This document shows, one piece after another, positions 8,079 through 17,894 of a stretch of 64,000 nucleotides of DNA. The stretch comes from Bacteroidota bacterium. GTDB lineage: Bacteria > Bacteroidota > Ignavibacteria > Kapaibacteriales > Kapaibacteriaceae. Under the pieces are notes generated by a model. The model searched no databases. It saw only the letters and a program-made list of their open reading frames with translations, and had not been told where the DNA came from. The stretch spans positions 220,094-284,093 of the forward strand of contig JAFDZT010000004.1 in NCBI GenBank assembly GCA_018266735.1, written 5' to 3'. The stretch's first letter is position 1. The number at the start of each line of letters is the position of its first letter. A program made the position numbers and the translations under genes.

Positions 8079-10724
8079 TCAACTCCTCGCTACATCAAAC
8101 AGATCATTGCGTGCAAAGGCCAGGGCAACACGAAGGACCGTTGGGTCCACATCAGCATCGATGCTCTCTCGCACATGTCGAAGCTTCGCATACCGATGCG
8201 TTCGTACGTACTCGAGCACGTCGGTGTACACAGAGTCAGGCACCAGTCCCCCGCGTTGGAGGGGTAGACCCAACTCAATGGCCCGCTGTACAGCGTGCGC
8301 CGTGGCTGCAGGTGTACGATGCATCGCACTAGCCAATTGTTGCAGGTCCCACAACGGTTGCACCAGAGCCGCAGCTCGGTGCGCATCGTCTTCATCGCTT
8401 CGTGGCTTGGGAACACCAACAGGACCGCTGTTGAAGCTTGCGATGGCCGCAATGAACTCTTCCCCGAATCGGTCGATGAAGATCTTGCCGCCATGCCGCC
8501 CTTCCCGCATGGCCTTCACGGACTCGGGTGCGTCCATGGCGATGGACTCGACCTCTTTCAATCCCAGCAACGATGCCGGCGTGACGCCCTCGCGTTGTGC
8601 GATCGCATCGCGGAGGGCAACGAGGGTGTTGAGAAGGGCCGTCGACACTTTCTTGCGTTGCGGAGCAACAAGCGTGAGGACAGCGGGCTTGACGTCGAGC
8701 GTGGCGATGGCTTCTTCGCTTGCATGCACGGTTGGATACAGATCTGCCGTTTGTTCAAGCAGTCCCTTTGCCAGACATTCATCGATGGTCTCGAGAACCT
8801 CGAAACGAGAGCGATCGGCACAGGCCTGCCACACGATGCAGCGCTCCAGCTTATAATCCATCACCTTTTCCGACACAGTGCCCGTCACGATGTCGGCAAG
8901 CACATGTCTGCCAAACCGCCCATTCACTTGGATGGCGGCCTTGATCACGGCATCGACAATGGGTGCACGTCGTTCAGAGAATGTTGGCTGCAGCACGGGC
9001 GCAACGCATGAAGAGCATCTCCCGCAGGTCCCATTGAATTCGTGGTCGCCGAAATACTCCAGAATGAAATTGCGTTTGCACATCGTCGTGCTCACGTAGC
9101 GCACAACAACGTCGAGCTTTTGGAAGGCATGGGCGCGACGCAGGTGCAACGCTTCCATGTCGATCGGAAGTGAACGCACCGGAATGCGTGCACCGATGAT
9201 CGTGATGCCGCCGTCGGCATGCGGCGGTGTGAAGCGAAGCATACGGGCCATTTGCGCAGCATGCATCGTATCCGCGAACTCCTTCGGCGTACATCCGCAG
9301 CGCAGAATGAACTCACGAACAGAGAACTCTGCCGTGTCTCCTTGTCCCTTGCCGCCGATCACGCGCACGATGGCGTCCATCACGAGCTTGCGCTCCGGCC
9401 GTGCATGTTCTGCAAAGGCACGAAGGCGTTCATTCGAGGTGGCAATGGTGATGCGAGCGTTCCCGCCTGCCGTGGTGCGAAGGATGCAGCCGTGACGTTG
9501 AAGGATGGCAAGGATGGAGGTTACGGTGGCTCGAGGCAGACCCAATTCTGTTGATGCGCGTGATTCATCGGCAAGGACGGGCCCTTCTGCCTCGCTGCCC
9601 TCCTGCACCCCTGCCAGATCACACAACCACGTGTAGACGGCAGCGATCTGTGCACGCTCGGGATAGGTGGCGTTCAAGAAGAACTCCATCAGTCGCCGAT
9701 CCTCTGGCATGGCGATCATCGTGCACGTTGATGGGAGTCCATCGCGTCCAGCGCGACCGGCCTCTTGATAGTAGGCTTCGAGTGTGAGTGTGAGGTCGGT
9801 ATGGATGACGTGACGGATATCCGGCTTGTCGATCCCCATTCCAAAGGCGCTCGTGGCCACAAGGATCCGACACGATCCGTGGACGAAGGCGTCTTGGATC
9901 TCGGAGCGCTCCGCCTCGGTCTTGCCAGCGTGATAGCCGCGTGCAGCGAGTCCGCGTTGCTGCAGGTCGTGCGTGAGCGCATCGACACGTCGACGTGAAC
10001 CGCAATACACAAGGATGGATGCATCGGCATCGCGTTTCGCGATGCGCGTGATGGTCTCGGCCTTGTATTGCGTTTGCACGACGGTGAAGGTGAGGTTCGG
10101 TCGGTCGAACCCACGCACCACGACGGTTGGCGTTCGCAATGCGAGGAGTGCTGTGATGTCGGTACGCACATCGGGCGTGGCCGTGGCCGTCAGGGCAAGG
10201 ATCGGCACGCGAGGGATCTCGTCGAAGATCGATGCGATGGCGCGATAGGAGGGACGGAAGTCGTGCCCCCATTCGGAGATGCAATGCGCCTCGTCCACGG
10301 CAAGCAGCGACAGCGGAATGGAACGGAGCAGACGTCGGAAGGTCACAGTCGACAAGCGCTCCGGTGATACATACAACATGCGAACGTCGCCATTCTTCGC
10401 TCGCGCGAGAATGTTGTTCACGTCACCCTGCGACATGCCGCTATGGATCGCCTCGGCCTTCACATTCATGGTACGCAATCGGTCGGTCTGATCTTTCATC
10501 AGGGCGATCAATGGCGACACGACAACGGTGACATCCGGGAACATGAGGGCAGGGATCTGATAACACAACGACTTCCCTCCGCCCGTTGGCATCACGGCCA
10601 AGGTATCGTTCCCGTTGAGCACCGACGTGATCACGTCATGCTGTCCGTTTCGGAAATCCTCAAAACCGAACACGGACCGCAGGATCGCTCGTGCGGCATC
10701 GATCGTCAACGGCGTGTTGCTCAT
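8079..10724 (-). CDS. recQ: ATP-dependent DNA helicase RecQ
   Basis: 881 residues, longer than the roughly 600 of E. coli RecQ. Superfamily 2 helicase motifs are present: Walker A MPTGGGKS with Lys51, DEAH at 144-147 inside AVDEAHCISEWGHDFR, and QEAGRAGRDG (motif VI). A RecQ zinc site follows (CKRNF, then CGRCSSC), then winged-helix and HRDC regions. The extra C-terminus (about 775-881) resembles the helix-turn-helix domain found at the end of longer RecQ proteins. It unwinds DNA 3'-5' in recombination and repair. Its ATG overlaps the stop of the upstream gene by 4 bp. Confidence 0.95.
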   Translation of the reverse strand: MSNTPLTIDAARAILRSVFGFEDFRNGQHDVITSVLNGNDTLAVMPTGGGKSLCYQIPALMFPDVTVVVSPLIALMKDQTDRLRTMNVKAEAIHSGMSQGDVNNILARAKNGDVRMLYVSPERLSTVTFRRLLRSIPLSLLAVDEAHCISEWGHDFRPSYRAIASIFDEIPRVPILALTATATPDVRTDITALLALRTPTVVVRGFDRPNLTFTVVQTQYKAETITRIAKRDADASILVYCGSRRRVDALTHDLQQRGLAARGYHAGKTEAERSEIQDAFVHGSCRILVATSAFGMGIDKPDIRHVIHTDLTLTLEAYYQEAGRAGRDGLPSTCTMIAMPEDRRLMEFFLNATYPERAQIAAVYTWLCDLAGVQEGSEAEGPVLADESRASTELGLPRATVTSILAILQRHGCILRTTAGGNARITIATSNERLRAFAEHARPERKLVMDAIVRVIGGKGQGDTAEFSVREFILRCGCTPKEFADTMHAAQMARMLRFTPPHADGGITIIGARIPVRSLPIDMEALHLRRAHAFQKLDVVVRYVSTTMCKRNFILEYFGDHEFNGTCGRCSSCVAPVLQPTFSERRAPIVDAVIKAAIQVNGRFGRHVLADIVTGTVSEKVMDYKLERCIVWQACADRSRFEVLETIDECLAKGLLEQTADLYPTVHASEEAIATLDVKPAVLTLVAPQRKKVSTALLNTLVALRDAIAQREGVTPASLLGLKEVESIAMDAPESVKAMREGRHGGKIFIDRFGEEFIAAIASFNSGPVGVPKPRSDEDDAHRAAALVQPLWDLQQLASAMHRTPAATAHAVQRAIELGLPLQRGGLVPDSVYTDVLEYVRTHRYAKLRHVRESIDADVDPTVLRVALAFARNDLFDVARS

Positions 10725-12067
10725 TCGTTGGATACCAAGACAAGGGAGGCCGATGCTTCACCGCTGCATCGAAGGATGTAGGGTCCAGGCGGCAATGGCG
10801 AGGTGCTGGCGCGGCCACTGTCGGACAGCACCTGTGCAACACGATCGCCAACAAGGGAATACACGGTCAAGGTCTGTTGCATAGCGCTTTCATTGAATTC
10901 AACGGAAATGCATCCGTTCGACGTACTGATGGAACGGATGGAACTGATCGCGCGTGTCGGATCGAACAATCGCTGACGTGGATCTGTGCAGACGCCAAGA
11001 AGATCGAGACGGCCATCGCGAATGGTCACCAAGAGTGGTGCGGGATTGAAGCTATAGGAGCGGATCCGCAATGCGGAACGGTCGCTGCTCCCGAGTGCGA
11101 CACGGAACGGTAGTTGAAGCAACGGTCCACTTCCTGTTCGCAATGGTACGCGAAGGAAGAGCACACCGAGCTGTCGAGAGATCTCGTACGGCAACGGGGC
11201 AAGGGGCACGAGCAATGTTGGATCGTAATCGAACTCGATGGACATGGTCGACGTGCTCAGATCCACACTCGAGGCAACACTGTCTTGCCAAATGGTCACG
11301 TTCACATTCTCGCCCGGACGTGCAGCAAGCGTGTCGACGCGGACCACAAGACATGGCGCTGTCGACACAATGGCCTTCATCCAAAACTCTTTCAAGACGA
11401 AACAACCGCTTCCCGAAAAGCCGAACGTACCAAGGGTGGCATACGGAGAACCGCTCACATTCCCGATGAACGTGATCCGAACGATGCGTCGCTCCCCGGG
11501 CAAGATGTTGGCGAATGATTCTGGCTCCCATTGAAATCCGTTACGCACAGAAGCGGCGGGTGCACCAACGACGAGCGATCCATCGTTGATGATCGTGATG
11601 GTGTCCGATGCAGTGCCGCATGCCGACAGTGTTCCGAAGTCGATCGTATCGCGCGAGAGACGGACGGATAACAGTTCACGGCGTGCGGCAAGAGGAACGG
11701 GCGTCTGGGCGAAACCGCCGAGTGAGTTGCTTCCAATGGTGGCGGTCGCCACGGACACGCCCGGAACATTCATCGTGATGCAGATCACGAGCGATGCTCG
11801 TTCACCGGGCTGGAGCACAGGAAGCGGGATCGTACAGCTTGCGAAGTCTCCGGCATTGGGACCCGTGAACGTGAACGAACTCACGATCAGTGGAGCATCA
11901 CCGGAATTGCGGATCACGATCGAGTCTGTGGCCACACTGGCACAACCAAGTCGCGTTGTATCGGGGGCACGTTCGATCGCAAGGATCGGCTGCGCATGGA
12001 CCGATGCGCAGAGGCACCACATCAAGGCCACGATCAAAGGGCCAATGCGGTATAGCATACGGTTCAT
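10721..12067 (-). CDS. secreted choice-of-anchor D-like protein with T9SS-type tail
   Basis: 448 residues with a signal peptide (hydrophobic stretch, then ASVHAQP). Two repeats of the HYDIN/choice-of-anchor-D type are visible (DSIVIRNSGDAPL and DTITIINDGSLVV, each followed by a PGER turn), giving an Ig-like beta-sandwich. A cohesin-like segment (VSSVDLSTSTMSIEFDYDP) follows, then a degenerate sorting-domain tail (TVYSLVGDRV, LPPGPYILRCSG). No catalytic motif. Probably an exported structural or surface protein. It is embedded between purM and recQ with 4-bp overlaps at both ends, which makes separate transcription unlikely. Confidence 0.78.
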   Translation of the reverse strand: MNRMLYRIGPLIVALMWCLCASVHAQPILAIERAPDTTRLGCASVATDSIVIRNSGDAPLIVSSFTFTGPNAGDFASCTIPLPVLQPGERASLVICITMNVPGVSVATATIGSNSLGGFAQTPVPLAARRELLSVRLSRDTIDFGTLSACGTASDTITIINDGSLVVGAPAASVRNGFQWEPESFANILPGERRIVRITFIGNVSGSPYATLGTFGFSGSGCFVLKEFWMKAIVSTAPCLVVRVDTLAARPGENVNVTIWQDSVASSVDLSTSTMSIEFDYDPTLLVPLAPLPYEISRQLGVLFLRVPLRTGSGPLLQLPFRVALGSSDRSALRIRSYSFNPAPLLVTIRDGRLDLLGVCTDPRQRLFDPTRAISSIRSISTSNGCISVEFNESAMQQTLTVYSLVGDRVAQVLSDSGRASTSPLPPGPYILRCSGEASASLVLVSNE

Positions 12068-13062
12068 CTTTGTGCGGTAACGGTGCCCACCACGAACGGA
12101 TGTTCATCCGCGAGGAGGCGCATCACTTCATCTGCCTTGGTCTCGTCGACCACCATGATCATCCCAACACCAAGGTTGAACACGTGTCGCATCTCGTCGT
12201 CTGAGATGTTCCCCGCATGTTGGATCACGTTGAAGATCGGAGGGATCGTCCACGATCCCCAGTTGATGTTCAACTGCAACCCTTCGCGAAGGATGCGCGA
12301 TGTGTTCCCCACGATACCACCGCCGGTGATGTGCGACAGTCCATGCACGAGATCGGCTTGCAAGAGCGGGGTGATCTGTTTCAGGTAGGAGCGATGAATG
12401 GCGAGGAGGGCAACATCGAGTGTACCACCCAACTCTGCAACGTGGGCATCAATGGCATATCGAGGGAATAAGGCGGCACGGGCAAGCGAGTAGCCGTTGG
12501 TGTGGAGTCCGGAGGATGGCAGTGCGATGAGAACGTTGCCTGCCTGGACGCGCGATCCGTTCAGGATCTTCGACTTCTCGACCACACCAACGATGGTACC
12601 GGCCACATCATAATCGCCATCGGAGTACATGGCCGGCATCTCTGCCGTTTCTCCACCGAGCAAGGCCGCACCGTTTTCAGCACAGGCCAAGGCCATCCCT
12701 TTGATCACATCGCGTGCAACATGGGGTTGGAGCTTTCCGGTGGCGAAGTAGTCCAGGAAGAACTGCGGCATCGCACCGCAGGCAAGGATGTCGTTCACAC
12801 AGTGGTTGACAAGACATTGTCCGACGGTGTCGTGCTTATCGGCCATGACGGCCACCATGAGCTTCGTCCCTACGCCGTCGGTGCTTGCCACGAGCACGGG
12901 ATGTTCGTAGCCAGGGAACCGTGCATCGAAGAAGCCTCCGAACAGTCCGATCTCGGACAGCACATTCGGAGTGCGTGTTGCTTTCACAAACGGTTTGATC
13001 GCGTCGACGAGAGCTTCACCAGCTTCGATACTGACGCCTGCGGATGTATAATCCAATGCCAT
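12064..13062 (-). CDS. purM: phosphoribosylformylglycinamidine cyclo-ligase (PurM)
   Basis: 332 residues, normal for PurM. It makes aminoimidazole ribonucleotide from FGAM with ATP in de novo purine synthesis. The AIR-synthase signatures are present: LVASTDGVGTK near residue 60, the VNDILACGA segment, the GGETAEMP loop near residue 137, and HITGGGIVGN in the C-terminal domain. It is followed by the T9SS gene with a 4-bp overlap and preceded by the GT2 gene with a 6-bp gap. purN, a second purine enzyme gene, lies about 11 kb away at 23944. Confidence 0.95.
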   Translation of the reverse strand: MALDYTSAGVSIEAGEALVDAIKPFVKATRTPNVLSEIGLFGGFFDARFPGYEHPVLVASTDGVGTKLMVAVMADKHDTVGQCLVNHCVNDILACGAMPQFFLDYFATGKLQPHVARDVIKGMALACAENGAALLGGETAEMPAMYSDGDYDVAGTIVGVVEKSKILNGSRVQAGNVLIALPSSGLHTNGYSLARAALFPRYAIDAHVAELGGTLDVALLAIHRSYLKQITPLLQADLVHGLSHITGGGIVGNTSRILREGLQLNINWGSWTIPPIFNVIQHAGNISDDEMRHVFNLGVGMIMVVDETKADEVMRLLADEHPFVVGTVTAQR

Positions 13063-13068
13063 AAGATG

Positions 13069-13818
13069 CTACCGTACTGGTTCCCATTCGTCGGATGAGG
13101 AGTGCCCTGTGAACATGACGGAGAGCGCATTGAGCGTCCACCACCAGAGCACACGAAGATACCCAAATTTGCGGAACCGTCTGGGCGACTCGATCACGAC
13201 GATCTCCGATGCGAAGCGCACGCGCGCGATGCGCGAGATGCGTGCGAACAGATCGAAGTCCTCTCCGGCAGCAAGCGACGGACGGTATCCGCGCACACGC
13301 TCGAACACTTCCTTGCGGACGATCTGACATTCTCCCCTTCCTGCGCCGATCCGACACCAATTCAACAACCGCACATAGGAGTTGTAGAAGGTGTGGAAGA
13401 TCTCGTCTGCCGTGGTGCGTTCTTCAACGGGGAAATCCACGGCACATGCCAGGGCCGATGCGCGGCGATATCGACCACGTCGGACACGAAAGTCCTCGAT
13501 GGTGGCGATGAACACGTCGGTATCGGCCGGATAGGTATCGCCATTGATGAACACGATCACCTCGCCCCTTGCCACCTTTGCTCCTGCATTGCGCCCTTCG
13601 GCAATGGTCTGTTTGCGCGCTTCCGTATGTCGCACGACCACGTCTGCCATGCGCGTGGCGATGTCGATGGATGCATCGGTGCTTCCGCCATCGCTGACGA
13701 TGAGCTCAAGGCCATGCTCACGTCGGAAGGCTGCGGGGAAACATGCCAGCGTGTGTTCCAGCAACTTCTCTTCTTGCAAGACCGGAACAACGATGCTGAT
13801 GGTGATGGCGACGCTCAA
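13069..13818 (-). CDS. family 2 glycosyltransferase
   Basis: 249 residues starting with the GT-A nucleotide-binding strand ISIVVPVLQEE, then VSDGGSTDAS, a GRNAGAKVARG segment, and FINGDTY where GT2 enzymes have a DxD-like metal site. A later AGEDFDLFARI matches the ED acceptor/catalytic motif of the family. One hydrophobic stretch sits near the C-terminus (WWWTLNALSVMF). It probably transfers a sugar from a nucleotide or lipid donor at the inner membrane; donor and acceptor are unknown. It overlaps the preceding DUF2279 gene by 4 bp. Confidence 0.85.
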   Translation of the reverse strand: MSVAITISIVVPVLQEEKLLEHTLACFPAAFRREHGLELIVSDGGSTDASIDIATRMADVVVRHTEARKQTIAEGRNAGAKVARGEVIVFINGDTYPADTDVFIATIEDFRVRRGRYRRASALACAVDFPVEERTTADEIFHTFYNSYVRLLNWCRIGAGRGECQIVRKEVFERVRGYRPSLAAGEDFDLFARISRIARVRFASEIVVIESPRRFRKFGYLRVLWWWTLNALSVMFTGHSSSDEWEPVR

Positions 13819-14825
13819 AACGGAACCGTGATCTTGATAGGATAGAAGAATCGGAAGGAAGCGCCATCGGACGTGAATTCAAGCGTTGGTCCCGGGAAGC
13901 GAATATAGTTGAGACTTTGTCGGAGATAGTTCAAAAAACTCACGCTCGAGGGAGGGATGATCTTCACCCAGTCGTAGTCGAGGCCCACCATGAAGCGCGA
14001 CTGCACCGGGGCTTGTGTCTGTGTTGGGTCCGACACGCCATAACTCCGGATCCCATAGCCGATATCGAGCATCAACCAGTCGGGCCAGATGTCCTTCACT
14101 GCCCCGTTCGGCAGCAGGTTGTTCACGTTCATGGCAAGCCAGAACGTGGTGCTGTTGTAGTCGTCGATGAACGTGGCAGGGCGCTCGCTCAATGGCTGCT
14201 CTCCCGACCATGACGAAGGGGTGTAGTTCCACCGTGGCGTGAAGTTCTGCAGGAATGGACTGAAGCTCTGGGCAACGAAGAAGCCTGCACCGACGGCGTT
14301 GGAGATGGCATCGGAAGGACTGAATCCCCAGTTCTTGGCGTAGCCATCTTCGATCTCCACATAGGTTTGATAGGCCAGTCCCAATGCGCCCCCGACGATC
14401 ACCGATGGGGTCTGCGACATGCCTGCCTCTGCGAGGATGTCGTGCCATGCGGTGGACATCACATAGGCACTGTAGAAGTGCCCACACTTATCCACCTGAT
14501 TCGCATACGGCCAATCCTCCTGCACATGAAATGGACCGCGATCGTCGGCCCACCATGCATTCGTCTGGATCACGTGCAGTGTGATGAAGATGCCAACATA
14601 GCCAACGCCAAGGGCGATGGCCGGAAGGGTCTCGACCTTTGTTTCCCGACGCGGAGTGTGTCCGAAGAACGTATAGCGCGGATTATCCGCATACATGTAC
14701 TCGCTGCGCGAGAGATACACGGTCGTGTCGCGCACGTACGATGGGTCATCCTGAGCGATGGCGCTCTGACACATGGTGAAGAGCGACAACCAGACGAGGG
14801 AGAGGGTGCGGACGTTATACCTCAT
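13815..14825 (-). CDS. DUF2279 (YfiM-like) secreted/periplasmic protein
   Basis: 336 residues from the ATG at 14823-14825; a GTG two codons earlier is possible. The start gives a signal peptide ([25 protein letters not shown]). The DUF2279 core is recognisable by [13 protein letters not shown] followed by a glycine-rich hydrophobic segment ([17 protein letters not shown]) and [15 protein letters not shown]. Function is unknown for the family; the protein probably sits in or at the outer membrane. It overlaps AtuA-like (11 bp) and GT2 (4 bp), so it is translationally linked to both. Confidence 0.72.
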   Translation of the reverse strand: MRYNVRTLSLVWLSLFTMCQSAIAQDDPSYVRDTTVYLSRSEYMYADNPRYTFFGHTPRRETKVETLPAIALGVGYVGIFITLHVIQTNAWWADDRGPFHVQEDWPYANQVDKCGHFYSAYVMSTAWHDILAEAGMSQTPSVIVGGALGLAYQTYVEIEDGYAKNWGFSPSDAISNAVGAGFFVAQSFSPFLQNFTPRWNYTPSSWSGEQPLSERPATFIDDYNSTTFWLAMNVNNLLPNGAVKDIWPDWLMLDIGYGIRSYGVSDPTQTQAPVQSRFMVGLDYDWVKIIPPSSVSFLNYLRQSLNYIRFPGPTLEFTSDGASFRFFYPIKITVPF

Positions 14826-16173
14826 CCACACGAACGGACATGGTCACGACGGACTTGTCGAGCAATGCCGGGAAGTAGGCAACGACGTCGCTTGGCTTTG
14901 GTCGACCACCACTGAATCCTGTCACGGACGGAGGTCCGGTGAGGATCAACGGTGCGATCTCCTTGCCGAACTTCTCGACGCTGCTGCGATCGCTACTGCG
15001 GACGCCCACACGCAACATCACTTCGTTGGGTTCGATGGGGGCAGCGAGCGGACCATAGCATGCATTCAAACCAACATACTCCGTTCTGATCTCGTCGAAC
15101 GTGCAGCCAAGGCGCTCGAGTCGACCGCGAAGGATCCTGTCCGCCGCCTGTGCCTTCTCATGGGCATCCGGCGCTGCATAGGTCAGAGAACCGAAGGAGA
15201 CGAAGCCATCGAGATAACTCGCACTCACCTTGTAGAATGGAGTATTCGGAAGTCCTTTGACGCCGTACACGCGTACGCGATCGTTCCCGAGGTCTTCGAG
15301 ATGAATGCTGGTGAAGTCCGCGATCACATCCGGTGTGATGTAATCCTTCGGATCTCCGATCTCATACATGAGCTGTTCACTCACGGTTTCGCGAGTGACC
15401 ATACCACCGGTGTTCGGATGCTTGGTCACGATGAACGAACCATCAGGAAATGCCTCGATGATCGGAAAGCCAGGGACGGTAAGGTCCGGTACGGAGCGCC
15501 AATCGCCAAGGAAGTTCCCGCCCGATGCCTGTGCGCCACACTCGTTGATGTGACCAGCAACGGTACCGGCCGCAAGCAGGTCCCAATCTGTTTCCTTCCA
15601 TCCGAACTCATGGATCATCGGCGCGAGCGTGAGTCCGGTATCGGTGGTACGTCCGGTGATGATGATCTGCGCGCCAAGTCGCAACGCTTCGACCAATGGC
15701 CATGCGCCGGTGTAGACATTTGCGCTCAGCAGTCGGTCACGCACGGTGGAGATCGGTTCACCCGACTCCATGTTCTTCATTACATGACCGCCCTCGATCA
15801 GCTCATCGATGCGTGGAAGGATATTGTCTCCCGTCACCACGCCGATCTTCAGTCCTGTGATCCCCAGTTTCTTCGCAACGTCGAAGATCCTGTCACGCGC
15901 TGCCTCGGGATTCACCCCGCCACCATTTGTGATCAAGGTGATGCCTTGCTTCATCATGTGCGGAAGGATCTCTTCGCACACGTTCACGAGGTCTTTCGCA
16001 TACCCGGCATTCGGGTCGCGCATCTTCTGTTTTTGCAGGATCGACATCGTCACTTCTGCAAGGTAGTCCATCATAAGGTAGTCGATCTGACCACCCGTTA
16101 CCTGTTGCAGAGGAGCGCTTTGAAGGTCACCCCAGAACCCTTGTCCGGAAGCAATGCGAATAGAGGATTTCAT
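14815..16173 (-). CDS. acyclic terpene utilisation AtuA-like (DUF1446) protein
   Basis: 452 residues matching the AtuA N-terminal/DUF1446 family: start [68 protein letters not shown] and a [13 protein letters not shown] block. In pseudomonads AtuA belongs to geranyl/citronellol catabolism, but related proteins occur widely without that pathway and their reaction is not established. No carboxylase or acyl-CoA partners are nearby, so terpene catabolism is not supported here. Its ATG overlaps the upstream membrane-protein stop by 4 bp. Confidence 0.8.
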   Translation of the reverse strand: MKSSIRIASGQGFWGDLQSAPLQQVTGGQIDYLMMDYLAEVTMSILQKQKMRDPNAGYAKDLVNVCEEILPHMMKQGITLITNGGGVNPEAARDRIFDVAKKLGITGLKIGVVTGDNILPRIDELIEGGHVMKNMESGEPISTVRDRLLSANVYTGAWPLVEALRLGAQIIITGRTTDTGLTLAPMIHEFGWKETDWDLLAAGTVAGHINECGAQASGGNFLGDWRSVPDLTVPGFPIIEAFPDGSFIVTKHPNTGGMVTRETVSEQLMYEIGDPKDYITPDVIADFTSIHLEDLGNDRVRVYGVKGLPNTPFYKVSASYLDGFVSFGSLTYAAPDAHEKAQAADRILRGRLERLGCTFDEIRTEYVGLNACYGPLAAPIEPNEVMLRVGVRSSDRSSVEKFGKEIAPLILTGPPSVTGFSGGRPKPSDVVAYFPALLDKSVVTMSVRVDEV

Positions 16174-16757
16174 AGATCGTTCTTGGCAGAGGTGGAGAAC
16201 CGTTGTCCGTTCGTATCAACGTGGCGCACATCGCAACCGCACGACGTATGGATCATGCTTGCGAGCAATGGAGCCGAATGCGGGAAGATACGAAACCGAA
16301 CGCGCTCGCTTGGCGTGCTCACGATCACGTTGATGCGCCCGGTACCGTGACGGAACTCAACATCCCCTACTTCGTCAAACGGAACGACCTTCACCTTGTC
16401 GAACAGGACGGAGCGAACGACCAGCCCCCGAGTCTTAACCTGAGAGCGCTGGAACCAGACCCGGGCCGCCATTTGCAGGCCCTGCACGCCAAGGATCATC
16501 GGAAGGGCGTACCAGTAGATACTGGGCTCGCGGAAGGCCACTACGGCGATCCCAATGGCCAGGGAAAGGAGGAGGGCGGCAAGGACAGCGGCTGTTGCAA
16601 GCGGATCGAGAAAGGCCGATCGATCCTCGCCCACCCGCTTCCTTCGGAGCTCCAGGTCGTCCAGGATCTGCCGAAAGGCCAGGGCACCAAAGAGCAGCAC
16701 GGCAAAAACGAAGGCCACGTATGCTGAATAGTACAAAGTCTGTACGTCGATGTTCAT
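16170..16757 (-). CDS. small integral membrane protein, unknown function
   Basis: 195 residues from the ATG at 16755-16757; this start avoids overlapping the divergent rodZ-like gene. The N-terminal half has about three hydrophobic helices ([20 protein letters not shown], then [20 protein letters not shown], then [13 protein letters not shown]), with a KR-rich loop between the first two. The C-terminal half is a soluble domain that looks like a small beta barrel with PH-like strands ([21 protein letters not shown]). I do not recognise a family. It heads the eight-gene operon. Confidence 0.65.
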   Translation of the reverse strand: MNIDVQTLYYSAYVAFVFAVLLFGALAFRQILDDLELRRKRVGEDRSAFLDPLATAAVLAALLLSLAIGIAVVAFREPSIYWYALPMILGVQGLQMAARVWFQRSQVKTRGLVVRSVLFDKVKVVPFDEVGDVEFRHGTGRINVIVSTPSERVRFRIFPHSAPLLASMIHTSCGCDVRHVDTNGQRFSTSAKNDL

Positions 16758-16765
16758 AGCGTCAT

Positions 16766-16773
16766 TACATTTG
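16766..16773 (+). promoter_or_regulatory. TAnnTTTG -7 element giving a leaderless rodZ-like transcript
   Basis: TACATTTG matches the Bacteroidota -7 box exactly and ends 5 nt before the ATG at 16779. With the usual distance from this box to the start site, transcription would begin at or next to the A of the ATG. There is no room for a Shine-Dalgarno. The divergent gene begins only 9 bp to the left. Confidence 0.65.
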
Positions 16774-16778
16774 CACAC

Positions 16779-17882
16779 ATGGATCAACTGGCGGAACGAT
16801 TACGAACGGAGCGAGAACGGCAAGGACGAAGTCTGACCGAACTATCGGCACAGACGAAGATCCGTGAACCATTCCTCGAAGCGATCGAACTTGGACGATA
16901 CGGGGTCTTGCCTCCCGTCTACGTTCGATCGTTCATTCGTACCTATGCCCAGGCATTGCGACTTCCATCGGCGGAGATCAACGGCTTGATCGAGAAGGTC
17001 TTGGCCGTTGACGACGACGAACGTTCTTTCGTGCCGCAGAGTTTGCGCAACCCTTCGCGCATCCCGCAACCGGACGCACGCCCCTCCGCTCCTCGCGTGT
17101 CGGCCAAGGAGCAGGTGACCACGTTCATCGCTTCGATCCCCAAACCAACGTTCACCCTTCCAAGTTTCCTGCACGGCAGACGTGGCCTGTTGATCCTGGC
17201 CATCGTCGTCGTCGTTGCAGGGACATTGTATTTTATCCTGCATCGATCGTCGGAAACGGAAGATGCCAACGGCACTGTTCCTGACGCGTCGACGGCGATC
17301 ACGGTCGGTCAGACCGAAAACCCTCTTGACTCGATGGTCCTCAATGCCCTTGCGTCTGATACATCCTGGCTCACGATCACGATGGACGCGATGCGGACAC
17401 AGCAGATCGTGATGCTGCCCGGACAGGAGCAGCGTTGGAGTGCAATGCGGGAATTCAAGGTGGCGCTTGGAAATGCGGGAGCGCTGACGTTCTCGCGGAA
17501 TGGCATCACGTTGCCACCACTTGGAAAGAAGGGCGAGGCGGTTCGTTCTGTTGTGATCACGCGCAACGATGTGATCTCGTCTGCATCGGCCGCACGTCAG
17601 ACCATTGCGCCGCGACCCACCTCGCCACCTCCCGTCGTGCAGCAACAACCAAAGCCCGTACAGCAGCAAGCAAGGCCGATCCAGCAACGGCCCGCGGTTC
17701 AACAACAGAGAACAGCAGCGGCGCAGGTCACACGACGACAGCCGACACGACGCGCCGCACCTCAGTCCAGAAGACGTTGGCAACAACCTCAGCGTCGAAA
17801 GCCGGCACCGGCAGTGCGACGGGCTCCGGCCAATGCACCACGTCGACCCACGATCACGCCTGCGCCGGTGATCCCACGCTGA
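16779..17882 (+). CDS. RodZ-like HTH membrane protein
   Basis: 367 residues. Residues 1-75 form an XRE-type helix-turn-helix of the RodZ kind (LRTERERQGRSLTELSAQTKI, PPVYVRSFIRTYA). Residues about 136-154 form one transmembrane helix after a GRRG turn. Residues 185-270 match the periplasmic DUF4115 beta domain (SWLTITMDA, LPGQEQRW, GNAGALTFSRNG). RodZ links MreB to the wall-elongation complex and sets rod shape. The last 90 residues are a low-complexity Gln/Pro/Arg-rich basic tail, unusual for RodZ. Probably transcribed as a leaderless mRNA. Confidence 0.82.
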   Translation: MDQLAERLRTERERQGRSLTELSAQTKIREPFLEAIELGRYGVLPPVYVRSFIRTYAQALRLPSAEINGLIEKVLAVDDDERSFVPQSLRNPSRIPQPDARPSAPRVSAKEQVTTFIASIPKPTFTLPSFLHGRRGLLILAIVVVVAGTLYFILHRSSETEDANGTVPDASTAITVGQTENPLDSMVLNALASDTSWLTITMDAMRTQQIVMLPGQEQRWSAMREFKVALGNAGALTFSRNGITLPPLGKKGEAVRSVVITRNDVISSASAARQTIAPRPTSPPPVVQQQPKPVQQQARPIQQRPAVQQQRTAAAQVTRRQPTRRAAPQSRRRWQQPQRRKPAPAVRRAPANAPRRPTITPAPVIPR

Positions 17883-17894
17883 TCCAAGGGTGCA

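Noticed and set aside
14773-16350. Long 525-codon open frame on the plus strand opposite the AtuA-like gene
   Set aside because: It has no recognisable protein features and is antisense to a well-supported gene; at this base composition long open frames opposite real genes are common.
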